DNA from: Hahellaceae bacterium | GTDB taxonomy: Bacteria > Pseudomonadota > Gammaproteobacteria > Pseudomonadales > Oleiphilaceae | Assembly: GCA_016744695.1 (NCBI GenBank) | Contig: JADGDV010000034.1 | Location: 1 to 35,420, forward strand | Direction of reading: 5' to 3' | Length of the DNA: 35,420 nt | Part shown: in pieces, positions 1-8,442 of the stretch | Layout: every line of letters starts with the position of its first letter | Position numbering within the stretch: the stretch's first letter is position 1 | Program-made: the position numbers and the translations under genes | Notes under the pieces: model-generated | What the model saw: only the letters and a program-made list of their open reading frames with translations | The model's database searches: none | Told to the model about the DNA's origin: nothing

Positions 1-2
1 TA

Positions 3-731
3 AATAAGCTAAACATTGTTCCTCAAAATATTTTTACAGAAAACGCTACACAGGTTGGTTCTGGCTTAGAGATTATCCTTTTATCAATAGCTCTTGCAGA
101 CCGATTATATCAAGAAAAAAAGAAAGCATTTCTTATGCAAAAAAATGCCAACAATTTGCTAGAATTTCGAGTAAAAGAAAGAACTGTAGAGTTAGAAGTA
201 GCTAACAAACAATTACTTGAGTTGAGTAATAAAGACACTCTAACAGGTTTAAATAATAAAGGGTTCTTTAATGATTTCTTTAACAAGACACTAAAAAATG
301 CCAAGCGTAATAATAGTGATGTATCGTTGCTAATCATTGATATTGATTTTTTTAAACGTGTTAATGACACGTATGGCCACCTCACTGGTGATGATTGTTT
401 AAAATCAGTTGCAAATTTATTAAGAAATACTGTTTCAAGACCGTTAGATCTGGTCTCTCGGTTTGGCGGTGAAGAGTTTGTAATTGTTTTACCTGAAACA
501 CCAAGTGAAGGTGCTAACCTAGTGGCAGAAAAAATAAGAAAAAGAATTGAAGAACATTCATTTTGTTGTTCAGAGCAAAAACTTAAATTGACAGTCAGTA
601 TTGGTATAGCCTCTTTATCATCCAATAGGGCAATGAGTTGTAGTGAGGTATTTTCCTTAGCTGATTCTGCTCTTTATCAAGCAAAAAATTCAGGCCGTAA
701 CAGATCTGTTCTGTCAGAATATTCAGCATAA
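3..731 (+). CDS. Diguanylate cyclase, GGDEF domain, 5' end outside window
   Basis: The open frame enters from the window edge at base 3 and ends at 731; an internal ATG at 135 is not the start. The first 40 or so visible residues (FTENATQVGSGLEIILLSIA, then ALADR) match the last membrane segment of 7TMR-DISM sensor proteins. A short coiled-coil linker follows (KERTVELEVANKQLLELSNK) and then a complete GGDEF domain. The active-site loop is GGEEF at about bases 463-477. The inhibitory I-site RPLD lies five residues before it, so the enzyme should make cyclic di-GMP from two GTP and be feedback-inhibited. The predicted location is the inner membrane with the catalytic domain in the cytoplasm. 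The missing N-terminus probably carries a periplasmic 7TMR-DISM extracellular domain; this is inferred from the family. Confidence 0.93.
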   Translation, partial: NKLNIVPQNIFTENATQVGSGLEIILLSIALADRLYQEKKKAFLMQKNANNLLEFRVKERTVELEVANKQLLELSNKDTLTGLNNKGFFNDFFNKTLKNAKRNNSDVSLLIIDIDFFKRVNDTYGHLTGDDCLKSVANLLRNTVSRPLDLVSRFGGEEFVIVLPETPSEGANLVAEKIRKRIEEHSFCCSEQKLKLTVSIGIASLSSNRAMSCSEVFSLADSALYQAKNSGRNRSVLSEYSA

Positions 732-752
732 ATAATACGAGACATTACTTTT

Positions 753-784
753 TTGAGTTTGTGATTTTTTGTACAAAGTCTCAA
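753..784 (+). terminator. Possible weak terminator hairpin after the GGDEF gene
   Basis: TTGAG+TTTGT (753-762) can pair with ACAAA (773-777) and CTCAA (780-784) with a two-base bulge; an AT-rich tract follows. The stem is weak and rich in A-T pairs, so this is a tentative call. The rest of the 732-1030 spacer is AT-rich, with one perfect inverted repeat listed separately and no small gene that I can support. Confidence 0.3.
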
Positions 785-945
785 TTTATTATAATTCTTT
801 TATTAAAAATGTTTTGCTTAGAATAGAAATTCTACTGTATATTCAATACCTTAGATATGTGTTAACTCCTTATTATTAACTTTAAACTTAAAGTGTTTTT
901 CTTTAGCTTGGGTGTTTTGACTAATGCTAATGCTTTAGTGTGTCG

Positions 946-973
946 CAAATGAAAGTCTTACTCCTTTCATTTG
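946..973. repeat. 10-bp perfect inverted repeat upstream of first propeller-cytochrome gene
   Basis: CAAATGAAAG (946-955) and CTTTCATTTG (964-973) are exact reverse complements with an 8-base loop. No T-tract follows, so it does not look like a terminator. It lies 57 bases before the ATG at 1031 and may be an operator or a 5' UTR hairpin. Function is not established. Confidence 0.5.
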
Positions 974-1030
974 GATACTAATAACTGATTCTGCAATAGC
1001 TAATCATAATAATAATGAAATTAAGGTTCT

Positions 1031-4000
1031 ATGATGATAAATACAAAGATAAACTCACCGCCAGGTAAAAGGTTAATTAACCCTCTCTATAAGTCTAGTA
1101 AATTTGCAAAAATGACATGCTTTGGGCTGCTTTGTCTTAGCAGTGCAACAGCTAATGTGGCTTTTTCTTCACCTTCTTTTATCTCTTTTGATAGTGGCCC
1201 TGTGAAGCCAATAGCACTATCTGAAGATGGGAGACAAATGTATGTCACTAATATTTCAGATAACCGCTTGGAAATATTTGACCTATCAGGTGAAACGCCA
1301 ACTGAGATAGGTTCTGTAAGTGTGGGTTTGGAGCCCGTTTCTGTAACCGTATTAGACCAAAACACAGTACTAGTGGCTAACCACCTTTCTGATAGCGTAA
1401 GTGTTGTTAACGTATCGGGAAGCCCCAGTGTCACACATACCTTACTGGTCGGTGATGAACCCCGTGATATTGTAGTTACAGATCCAGACGGTACTGGGCC
1501 CTTATCACCACGCGTATTTATAACCACAGCCCACCGTGGGCAGCATAGGAGTGCCCCCTCAATTGCTGATGTACCAGGTGCAGGTGACCCTGAGTTAACG
1601 ACGCCTGGTGTTGATAGAGCTGATGTATGGGTATTTGACTCAGGCAACCTAGGTACAAATAATACTGCAGGTGGTAAGCCGCTTAAAATTATGAGTTTTT
1701 TCACAGATACCCCTAGAGCATTAGCCACAAGTCCTGATGGGCGTTATGTTTATGTGGCGGGTTTCTTATCTCAGAATCAAACAGCCGTAGTCAGTGAAGG
1801 AGTAGTTTGCCCCGGTTTCAGTGATGCGACCCCTTGTACAACTTATGATGGTTGGACTGCACCAGATGGTCAACCTGAAGGTTTTTTACCGGGTGGACTC
1901 CCCGGACCCGATTCAAATATAGATGGCGTAAAAGCACCTGAAGTAGGCCTGATTGTTAAGTGGGATCCCGATCATGGGCCTTATGACTCTGACCCTAATA
2001 CTGGAGCATTTGTCGATGGTTTAGGCCGAGACTGGAATAACGGTGTTCGTTTAAGAATGCCAGATAAAGATGTATTTACAATTGATGCCTTAAATTTAGA
2101 AGAAATTGCATCGCATTCAACAGTAGGTACCACATTATTTAATATGGTGACCAACCCCGTTACAGGTACTTTATACGTTAGTAATACTGACTCTAGAAAT
2201 GAGCATCGTTTTGAGGGCCCAGGAGAGCACGCTGGTACAACAGTACAGGGGCATATAGCAGAATCAAGAATTACAATTATTAATAACCCAAATGATCATG
2301 ATAGTACCGGAGGCAATGTCAATCCAATACATCTTAATCAGCACATAGATTATGATGTATTAAAAGCATCCCCTTCCGTGCGTGACCGAAGCTTAGCAAC
2401 GCCTCTAGATATGGTTGTAACTAAAGATGGAGAAACCTTATATGTGGCTGGTTTTGGTTCACAGGCCATCGGTTATTATGATACCGCGTCTTTAGAAGGC
2501 AATAGTCTTAGTTCTGGGGAATCGCACCTTATAACACTTAGTGGTGGTGGCCCTGCAGGTTTGGCGTTTAATCCTGATCAGTCACTTTTGTACGTATATA
2601 CCCGATTTGATAATGGCGTTTCAGTCATTGACACGCAAACAAACAAAGAAATATCACATCACTTATTATTTAACCCAGAGCCTGAGCATATTCAAGAGGG
2701 TCGCCCCTTCCTTTACGATGCCCGTTTATCCTCAAGTAATGGTGAAGTTTCATGTTCAAGTTGTCATATTTTTGGAGATAATGATGGATTGGCTTGGGAT
2801 TTAGGAGACCCTGACGCATCAATTAGTGAAAGCCCACTGCCTGTAAAATTACAAAAACTTATTGAAGTAGGAATACGAGACCTTTTAGGTATTGAAGGGG
2901 AAGGTGGAACGGATGTGGATGCGATTAATGGTGGCGCTAGCCTGAACCAGTTTCATCCAATGAAAGGCCCCATGACAACACAAACCCTACGTGGCATGAG
3001 TACACACGGCGCAATGCACTGGCGAGGTGATCGTGCAGCCGGTGTTTTCAATTATGACCCTGAAAACCCAACGCTAGAAGAAGCCTATGATGAAGAGCTA
3101 TCTTTCAAAAACTTTATTGTTGCCTTTGATGGCCTGAATGGACGAGATGGCGCTATATCTGATGATGAAATGCAAAAATTTTCTGATTTTATGTTATCTG
3201 TTACTTTGCCGCCAAACCCTGTTAGAGCCATTGACAACTCTTTGAATCGAGCTCAGCAACGTGGTAAATCATTTTATTTAGGAAAACCAATCGGGCTTGA
3301 AGTGGGTGCATTAAAAAGACGTTCATCAGGTCTTGGCCCAGTACTGGAAGGCGCTGTTAACGTGCTTGCCGGTGAGAAATTTGAAGCAGGGTTTACCTGT
3401 GAAGGGTGTCATCGCTTGAGCCCTGAAGAAGGTTTGTTTGGTACTGATGGAGAGCAAAGTTTTGTTAAAGAATCTCAAATAATAAAAATTCCACAATTGC
3501 GAAATATTTATACTAAGGTCGGTTCCTTTGGTTCATCCCCTACCATTCGAAACAATCTTGAGCATAACCCTGACGTATCTGATCGGTTTGACTTTCAAGG
3601 TAACCAAATTAAAGCATTTGGTTTAATACATGACGGTACGGAAGATACACTGGAAAATTTCTTGAGCTCTGATGTATTTGATGACAATGGCTTGGGTGCT
3701 GGTTTTCAGAACAGTCAGCAGCGTCTTGATGTTGAGCAGTTTATACTGGCCTATGACTCTGATTTAGCGCCAATTGTTGGCCAGCAAGTTACTGCTACCC
3801 GAAATAATGCGGCTTCAACAAAGCGTGCCAAGCTACTTCTTTCAAGGGCTGACAAAAAATTCAGTTCAAAAATATTGGGCGGCAAAGTTAAAGAGGCTGA
3901 TATTGTTATTAAAGGCCTGATTGATGGAAAAGAGCATGGCTTTTTATACGAAGGTAAAAGTCGTTGGGGAGTAATGAAATTTCAGTCTGATAAAGGTAGG

Positions 4001-4132
4001 ATAATTAAAAGATTAAGTCGTTTGCTAGCCTCATTTGATGGTCCGGCAACCTTTACAGCAGTACCTCCGGGTTCTGGTAATCGAATAGGGCTTGACCGTA
4101 ATCTTGATGGTATTTTGAATGGGCTTGAATAA
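1031..4132 (+). CDS. Secreted YVTN beta-propeller / di-heme cytochrome c peroxidase-like protein
   Basis: A 1033-residue protein. An extended N-terminus with a hydrophobic segment (about residues 28-46) suggests export. Residues about 50-560 hold propeller blades of the YVTN type (MYVTNISDNRLEIFDL, VLVANHLSDSVSVVNVS, LYVYTRFDNGVSVIDT). The C-terminal half has two c-type heme sites, CSSCH at 575-579 and CEGCH at 790-794, separated by the conserved block FHPMKGPMTTQTLRG and then HWRGDR. Two CXXCH motifs about 215 residues apart fit the CcpA/MauG di-heme class, but the substrate is unknown. It ends with a calcium-loop-like tail (LDRNLDGILNGLE). AAGG lies just upstream; the second ATG at 1034 is about as well spaced as the first. 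Next to it is a longer paralogue at 4322. Location is probably periplasm or cell surface. Confidence 0.85.
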   Translation: MMINTKINSPPGKRLINPLYKSSKFAKMTCFGLLCLSSATANVAFSSPSFISFDSGPVKPIALSEDGRQMYVTNISDNRLEIFDLSGETPTEIGSVSVGLEPVSVTVLDQNTVLVANHLSDSVSVVNVSGSPSVTHTLLVGDEPRDIVVTDPDGTGPLSPRVFITTAHRGQHRSAPSIADVPGAGDPELTTPGVDRADVWVFDSGNLGTNNTAGGKPLKIMSFFTDTPRALATSPDGRYVYVAGFLSQNQTAVVSEGVVCPGFSDATPCTTYDGWTAPDGQPEGFLPGGLPGPDSNIDGVKAPEVGLIVKWDPDHGPYDSDPNTGAFVDGLGRDWNNGVRLRMPDKDVFTIDALNLEEIASHSTVGTTLFNMVTNPVTGTLYVSNTDSRNEHRFEGPGEHAGTTVQGHIAESRITIINNPNDHDSTGGNVNPIHLNQHIDYDVLKASPSVRDRSLATPLDMVVTKDGETLYVAGFGSQAIGYYDTASLEGNSLSSGESHLITLSGGGPAGLAFNPDQSLLYVYTRFDNGVSVIDTQTNKEISHHLLFNPEPEHIQEGRPFLYDARLSSSNGEVSCSSCHIFGDNDGLAWDLGDPDASISESPLPVKLQKLIEVGIRDLLGIEGEGGTDVDAINGGASLNQFHPMKGPMTTQTLRGMSTHGAMHWRGDRAAGVFNYDPENPTLEEAYDEELSFKNFIVAFDGLNGRDGAISDDEMQKFSDFMLSVTLPPNPVRAIDNSLNRAQQRGKSFYLGKPIGLEVGALKRRSSGLGPVLEGAVNVLAGEKFEAGFTCEGCHRLSPEEGLFGTDGEQSFVKESQIIKIPQLRNIYTKVGSFGSSPTIRNNLEHNPDVSDRFDFQGNQIKAFGLIHDGTEDTLENFLSSDVFDDNGLGAGFQNSQQRLDVEQFILAYDSDLAPIVGQQVTATRNNAASTKRAKLLLSRADKKFSSKILGGKVKEADIVIKGLIDGKEHGFLYEGKSRWGVMKFQSDKGRIIKRLSRLLASFDGPATFTAVPPGSGNRIGLDRNLDGILNGLE

Positions 4133-4140
4133 TTAAGTAC

Positions 4141-4176
4141 TAAGCACCGTCTTTAATAAGGCGGTGCTTATTTTTT
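4141..4176 (+). terminator. Rho-independent terminator
   Basis: TAAGCACCG (4141-4149) pairs perfectly with CGGTGCTTA (4162-4170), and inner pairs extend the stem with a G-T wobble. Six T follow directly (4171-4176). It lies 8 bases after the stop of the first propeller-cytochrome gene, so the two paralogues are probably separate transcripts. Confidence 0.9.
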
Positions 4177-4321
4177 GTGAGCTGCCTCTCAACTAAAGAA
4201 AACTCAGCTTTTTGACGGATATCAAAAACCACCTTATTTAAACGAGTATTAACATAATGTCACCACCAACGCACAATAAAGGTGTTGACATGAGTTAAAT
4301 ACAATAAAAAGGTAGTAAATC

Positions 4322-7300
4322 ATGAAAAGAGCACGCTCACTCAAATTAAAGTCATATTTATATGGCCTTGTTCTCACCACCGCGTTGCCAGCAGGTTTAG
4401 TCAGCGCATCAGATTTCATCGAATTCGAAACCGGGCCGGTACGCCCCTTAGTTTTATCAAATGACGGTAATAAACTTTTCACAACCAATATACCTGATGG
4501 TAAATTGGAAATATTTAATGTAAATGATGCAGGGCTTTCGCCATTATCATCTGTTCCTGTAGGTCTTGAGCCAGACGCAGTTGCTGTAGCGCCTGATGGA
4601 AAAGTCTGGGTGGTTAACCACTTATCAGACAGTATAAGTATTGTAGATGTCAGTGTATCACCCGCACGCGTTGTACAAACTCTGCTCGTAGGTGATGAGC
4701 CAAGAGACATCGTTTTTGCAGGTAGCCCTGCCAAAGCATTTATTACCACAGCTCACCGAGGACAACGAAGAACCTCTCCTGATTTGGCGGGTGTTCCAGG
4801 CGCGGGTGATCCACAGCTTACGACTCCTTCCGTTGGAAGAGCTGATGTATGGGTATTTGATGCGACATCAAACTCTGACATCCCTCTTGAAATATTATCC
4901 TTTTATGCAGACACACCACGAGCATTAACGGTTAGCCCTGATGGCAGCAGTGTTTATGTGGCAGCTTTTCATTCGGGAAACCAAACATCCATTATTGACG
5001 AGAAAGCCGTTTGTGATGGTTTCGCTGGTCCAAATTCTGATGATGCAGATTGTCATGAACTGGCACCGGGTGGCGTTGTTGGTTTAAGCAAAAACGCACA
5101 AGGCGAACAAGCACCTGAAGTGGGTGTTATCGTTAAAATGAACAGAGCTAGCAATAAGTGGGAAGATAACATAGGTAGAGATTGGACTGGCGTAATGCCG
5201 TTCACATTGCCTGACCACGATGTATTCTCTATTAATGCTAACACTTTAGATGCGGGCCCTATCCCCTCCTATGACCACGTAGGCAACATCTTGTACAACA
5301 TGGTAGTGAACCCAGTTACTGGTAAGCTATACGTGAGTAACATTGAGTCGCCTAACGAAGTTCAGTATGAAGGTCCAGGGCATTTGTCTGGTACCACGGT
5401 TCAAGGTCGCCTTTCTGAGTCACGCATTACCGTTATCGATATTAATTCAGGTAAAGTTGAGTCTAAGCACTTAAACCAGCATATTAATTATGATTTGCGC
5501 CATACAAATATACCTGATGATTTTGATACTTCAGTAAAAGCACACAGCCTAGCAACACCGCTAGAAATGGTTGTTAGTGCAGATGGTAAAACAATGTACA
5601 CCGCGGCCTATGGGTCTTCTAAAATAGGTGTATTTGATACCGCTGCTATTGAAGCCAGTGATTTCAAAAAGAGCTTTAATCCAAGAACGGCTAGTGCCAG
5701 CTATATTGATACAGGCCCAGGTCCAGCAGGACTTGCATTAGATGAAACGCGCAAAAGACTTTATGTTTATACCCGTTTTGATAATGCCGTATCGGTTATT
5801 AATTTAGAATCAAAAGAAACTGAGCAAACTATAGCGCTCTATAACCCAGAGCCTGCCTCAATCGTAGACGGAAGACCCTTCCTTTATGATGCACAACTTA
5901 CTTCGGCTAACGGTGAAACATCGTGCTCAAGCTGCCATGCCTTCGGCGATATGGATAGCCTTGTATGGGACTTAGGTAACCCGGATGATGCAGTCTCTAC
6001 CAACCCGCAACCCGGCCCACCTTTAATAGATTTAATTCGTGGTACATCGTTTCACCCTATGAAAGGGCCAATGACAACACAAACATTGCGCGGACTATCA
6101 ACCTCTGGTGCAATGCACTGGCGCGGAGATCGATCTGATGGTTTCTTCGGACTTGATTCTTGCGATAAAGAGAACGAAGCACCTTGTGATGAGTTTTTAT
6201 CATTTAAAAACTTTATTGTTGCATTTCCAGGCTTAGTAGGCCGTAAAGATATGCTAACCGAAGAGCAAATGGACAGCTTTACACGTTTTGCTTTGCAACT
6301 AGCGCTTCCACCAAACCCAAACCGTAACTTAGATAACTCACTTACTGCAGATCAACAAGCAGGTAAAGAAATCTATATGGGGGAGGCTGGCATAACTAAG
6401 GCCACTGAGTTCATTATTAATTGCGATACTTGTCATGAACTTGACCCTGCAAAAGGTTTTTATGGTACTGGAGGAAGACAAAGCGTTGAAGGTGAAACTC
6501 AAACCTTTAAAGTCCCGCATTTACGTAACATGTATCAAAAAGTCGGCATGTTTGGAACGACCTCTCGTCAAGAAGATGAGTCTAGGTTACATAAAGGCTT
6601 CCAAGGGGACCAAATCCGCGGCACAGGCCAACGCCATGACGGTAGTATTGATACTACCCACAGCTTCATTGGCGGCTTAGTGTTCACGGTTGACCCTGAG
6701 GACCGCTTGTTAATTGCAGATTTTGTAAATTCTTTTGATAGCGACCTTGCTCCAATAGTTGGCCAGCAAGTTACCTTAACCAGTAGTAATGCTGGTAAAG
6801 CAAACCCACGGATAGACCTCCTACTAGCACGTTCGTCCACACCATTTGTATCTAAAGTTTTAGGTGCAGGTGTTAATGAATGTGACTTAGTTGTAACAGG
6901 TGTTGTAAATGGCGCTATGAGAGGCTGTGTACATAGTGGTGGTGCTAACTTTCAGTGTGATGATGGCAGCACAATTACAGATACTGAAATACGAAATCTG
7001 GCTGTAACAGAAAGTCCATTAACCTATACTTGTGCTACTCCAGGTTCAGGTACACGTGTTGGTATTGACCGAGATCGTGATGGAATCTTTAACCTTGTTG
7101 ATAATTGCCCGACTGTTGCTAACCCAGGACAGCAAGACGTTGACAATTCTGGCGTAGGTGATGCTTGTGAAGCCACTGCAGATAGTGACGGTGACGGAGT
7201 GGTGAATGCATACGATAACTGCCCTGGAACACCTAATGCAGACCAAGCAGATAGCGACGGAAATGGTGTAGGTGATGCATGCCAGGAAGCTGAGCTTGTT

Positions 7301-7507
7301 ACATATACCGAGTCTATTAACGCGCATGTTGACGCCGGTCGTGTAGTGCGAGTACGCGGTGATGGTTTTTATCGTTCTTATAGAACGGTAGGTTCTGGTG
7401 AAGTAGTAAGTGCTAGATCTTCTTTCTTTTCTATGTACAAACCTTCTAGAAGCTCTGACGTTACTTTAGTTGAAAATCCAGCGGGTTACTTCTCAGTAGC
7501 TCAATAA
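4322..7507 (+). CDS. Secreted YVTN propeller / di-heme cytochrome with thrombospondin type 3 repeats and C-terminal module
   Basis: A 1061-residue paralogue of the gene at 1031, with the same order of parts: signal peptide (about 1-29, ending near GLVSA), propeller (about 30-515), heme site CSSCH at 535-539, the block FHPMKGPMTTQTLRG with HWRGDR, and a second heme site CDTCH at 701-705. It then differs. After GIDRDRDGIFN it carries about two thrombospondin type 3-like calcium-binding repeats (DNCPTVANPGQQDVDNSGVG, DSDGDGVVNAYDNCP). A last module of about 75 residues follows, containing AHVDAGR and ending PAGYFSVAQ. This resembles the HVxAGRA module at the end of secreted depolymerases and lipases; that match is from memory. 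AAGG lies 9 bases before the ATG. It is likely a cell-surface or secreted redox protein; the substrate is unknown. Confidence 0.85.
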   Translation: MKRARSLKLKSYLYGLVLTTALPAGLVSASDFIEFETGPVRPLVLSNDGNKLFTTNIPDGKLEIFNVNDAGLSPLSSVPVGLEPDAVAVAPDGKVWVVNHLSDSISIVDVSVSPARVVQTLLVGDEPRDIVFAGSPAKAFITTAHRGQRRTSPDLAGVPGAGDPQLTTPSVGRADVWVFDATSNSDIPLEILSFYADTPRALTVSPDGSSVYVAAFHSGNQTSIIDEKAVCDGFAGPNSDDADCHELAPGGVVGLSKNAQGEQAPEVGVIVKMNRASNKWEDNIGRDWTGVMPFTLPDHDVFSINANTLDAGPIPSYDHVGNILYNMVVNPVTGKLYVSNIESPNEVQYEGPGHLSGTTVQGRLSESRITVIDINSGKVESKHLNQHINYDLRHTNIPDDFDTSVKAHSLATPLEMVVSADGKTMYTAAYGSSKIGVFDTAAIEASDFKKSFNPRTASASYIDTGPGPAGLALDETRKRLYVYTRFDNAVSVINLESKETEQTIALYNPEPASIVDGRPFLYDAQLTSANGETSCSSCHAFGDMDSLVWDLGNPDDAVSTNPQPGPPLIDLIRGTSFHPMKGPMTTQTLRGLSTSGAMHWRGDRSDGFFGLDSCDKENEAPCDEFLSFKNFIVAFPGLVGRKDMLTEEQMDSFTRFALQLALPPNPNRNLDNSLTADQQAGKEIYMGEAGITKATEFIINCDTCHELDPAKGFYGTGGRQSVEGETQTFKVPHLRNMYQKVGMFGTTSRQEDESRLHKGFQGDQIRGTGQRHDGSIDTTHSFIGGLVFTVDPEDRLLIADFVNSFDSDLAPIVGQQVTLTSSNAGKANPRIDLLLARSSTPFVSKVLGAGVNECDLVVTGVVNGAMRGCVHSGGANFQCDDGSTITDTEIRNLAVTESPLTYTCATPGSGTRVGIDRDRDGIFNLVDNCPTVANPGQQDVDNSGVGDACEATADSDGDGVVNAYDNCPGTPNADQADSDGNGVGDACQEAELVTYTESINAHVDAGRVVRVRGDGFYRSYRTVGSGEVVSARSSFFSMYKPSRSSDVTLVENPAGYFSVAQ

Positions 7508-7513
7508 AGATGG

Positions 7514-7553
7514 AGCACCCTCTTTTGAATAAATTGAGGGTGCTAATAATTTT
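7514..7553 (+). terminator. Rho-independent terminator
   Basis: AGCACCCTC (7514-7522) pairs perfectly with GAGGGTGCT (7536-7544), followed by an A/T-rich tail with four T. It starts 6 bases after the stop of the second propeller-cytochrome gene. Confidence 0.8.
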
Positions 7554-7568
7554 AATTAAAACAACAAT

Positions 7569-8246
7569 ATGGGTTTAGCCATGAAAAATTATTATTTGTT
7601 TGCAACAGTAAGCGCGTTTTCGGCTATTTTAGCATTTAACTTCTACTCAACAGACGAGAGTGAAAATGAAGAAGCGGCTTTATCAAATAATGAGGTAAAA
7701 TATAATGAAGATTCTACCCTTGTTAGTAGTGCTTATGTGAAAGAAAGAAAATCATTAGAAATGCCTATGACGTCATCAAATGAAAACGTTGAAAGTAATT
7801 CAATTGCCGTAAAAAAAATTCAACGGTCAAGTGATCTCGATAACTTCTCAGAAAACGTGAGCAATGTACGTGACCAAATATCACTGGGTATCGCTCCAGA
7901 AAAAGAAGACTTTATTAATGCAATGAGAGAAGTTTACAAAGATCGCCCAGCCTCATTCAAGCGAAATTTAGAGCGGAACTTCCAAGAGGCACTAAACCCT
8001 ACGCCTTATTGTAATGCCATGAGAAAGAACTGGGCTGAGCCTTATGTTTCTGAAATAAATGCAGGTTATGTTTTTATAAATGAAGATTTATGGCAGAGAA
8101 ATTCACCTAGTAACAAAGCGCAGCTGGCACAATACCTCTCAAAGTGCACGCAAGATAGCCAGCCTTTCGAATTAATAGCGCAATCCAGTGGCTACACTGT
8201 TGCCTACTACAGCTTAAACGAAGGTTACCAATCGGCTAATTTGTAA
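7569..8246 (+). CDS. Small secreted or membrane-anchored protein of unknown function
   Basis: A 225-residue protein not recognised as a named family. The N-terminus has one hydrophobic stretch (about residues 6-23, YYLFATVSAFSAILAFNF) that could be a signal peptide or anchor. A low-complexity acidic and serine-rich linker runs to about residue 85, followed by a more ordered C-terminal part of about 130 residues. That part holds two cysteines (YCNAMRKNW and LSKCTQDS) that might form a disulfide. No clear Shine-Dalgarno sits before the first ATG. The in-frame ATG at 7581 (MKNYYLF) gives a more typical signal peptide start and may be the real one. It lies just after the tandem cytochromes but beyond their terminator. 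Confidence 0.65.
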   Translation: MGLAMKNYYLFATVSAFSAILAFNFYSTDESENEEAALSNNEVKYNEDSTLVSSAYVKERKSLEMPMTSSNENVESNSIAVKKIQRSSDLDNFSENVSNVRDQISLGIAPEKEDFINAMREVYKDRPASFKRNLERNFQEALNPTPYCNAMRKNWAEPYVSEINAGYVFINEDLWQRNSPSNKAQLAQYLSKCTQDSQPFELIAQSSGYTVAYYSLNEGYQSANL

Positions 8247-8442
8247 ATTAGGCGACACTTTATATCGCAGTTTAATGTGTCTTGGCTTTATTTGTTGTTG
8301 ATTTACTTCAAGTTAGTCATCTCAGCCAAGGCTTTTTAACTTATGCATATTTAGATAAAACATATCAATTTATAGTGGTTAATCCATTAATAATATAAGT
8401 ATATACTTCTTGTTGTTTTATTAAAAAATAATTATAAAAATT

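Noticed and set aside
2541-2804. Open frame of 87 codons inside the first propeller-cytochrome gene.
   Set aside because: It is a shifted-frame shadow of a gene with clear motifs. The same holds for the other internal and antisense frames.
8247-8442. A missing ATPase exon or frameshifted 5' part of the LuxR-type gene.
   Set aside because: The spacer is only 196 bases, AT-rich, with stops in the gene's frame and no Walker-like wording in any frame that I could see.
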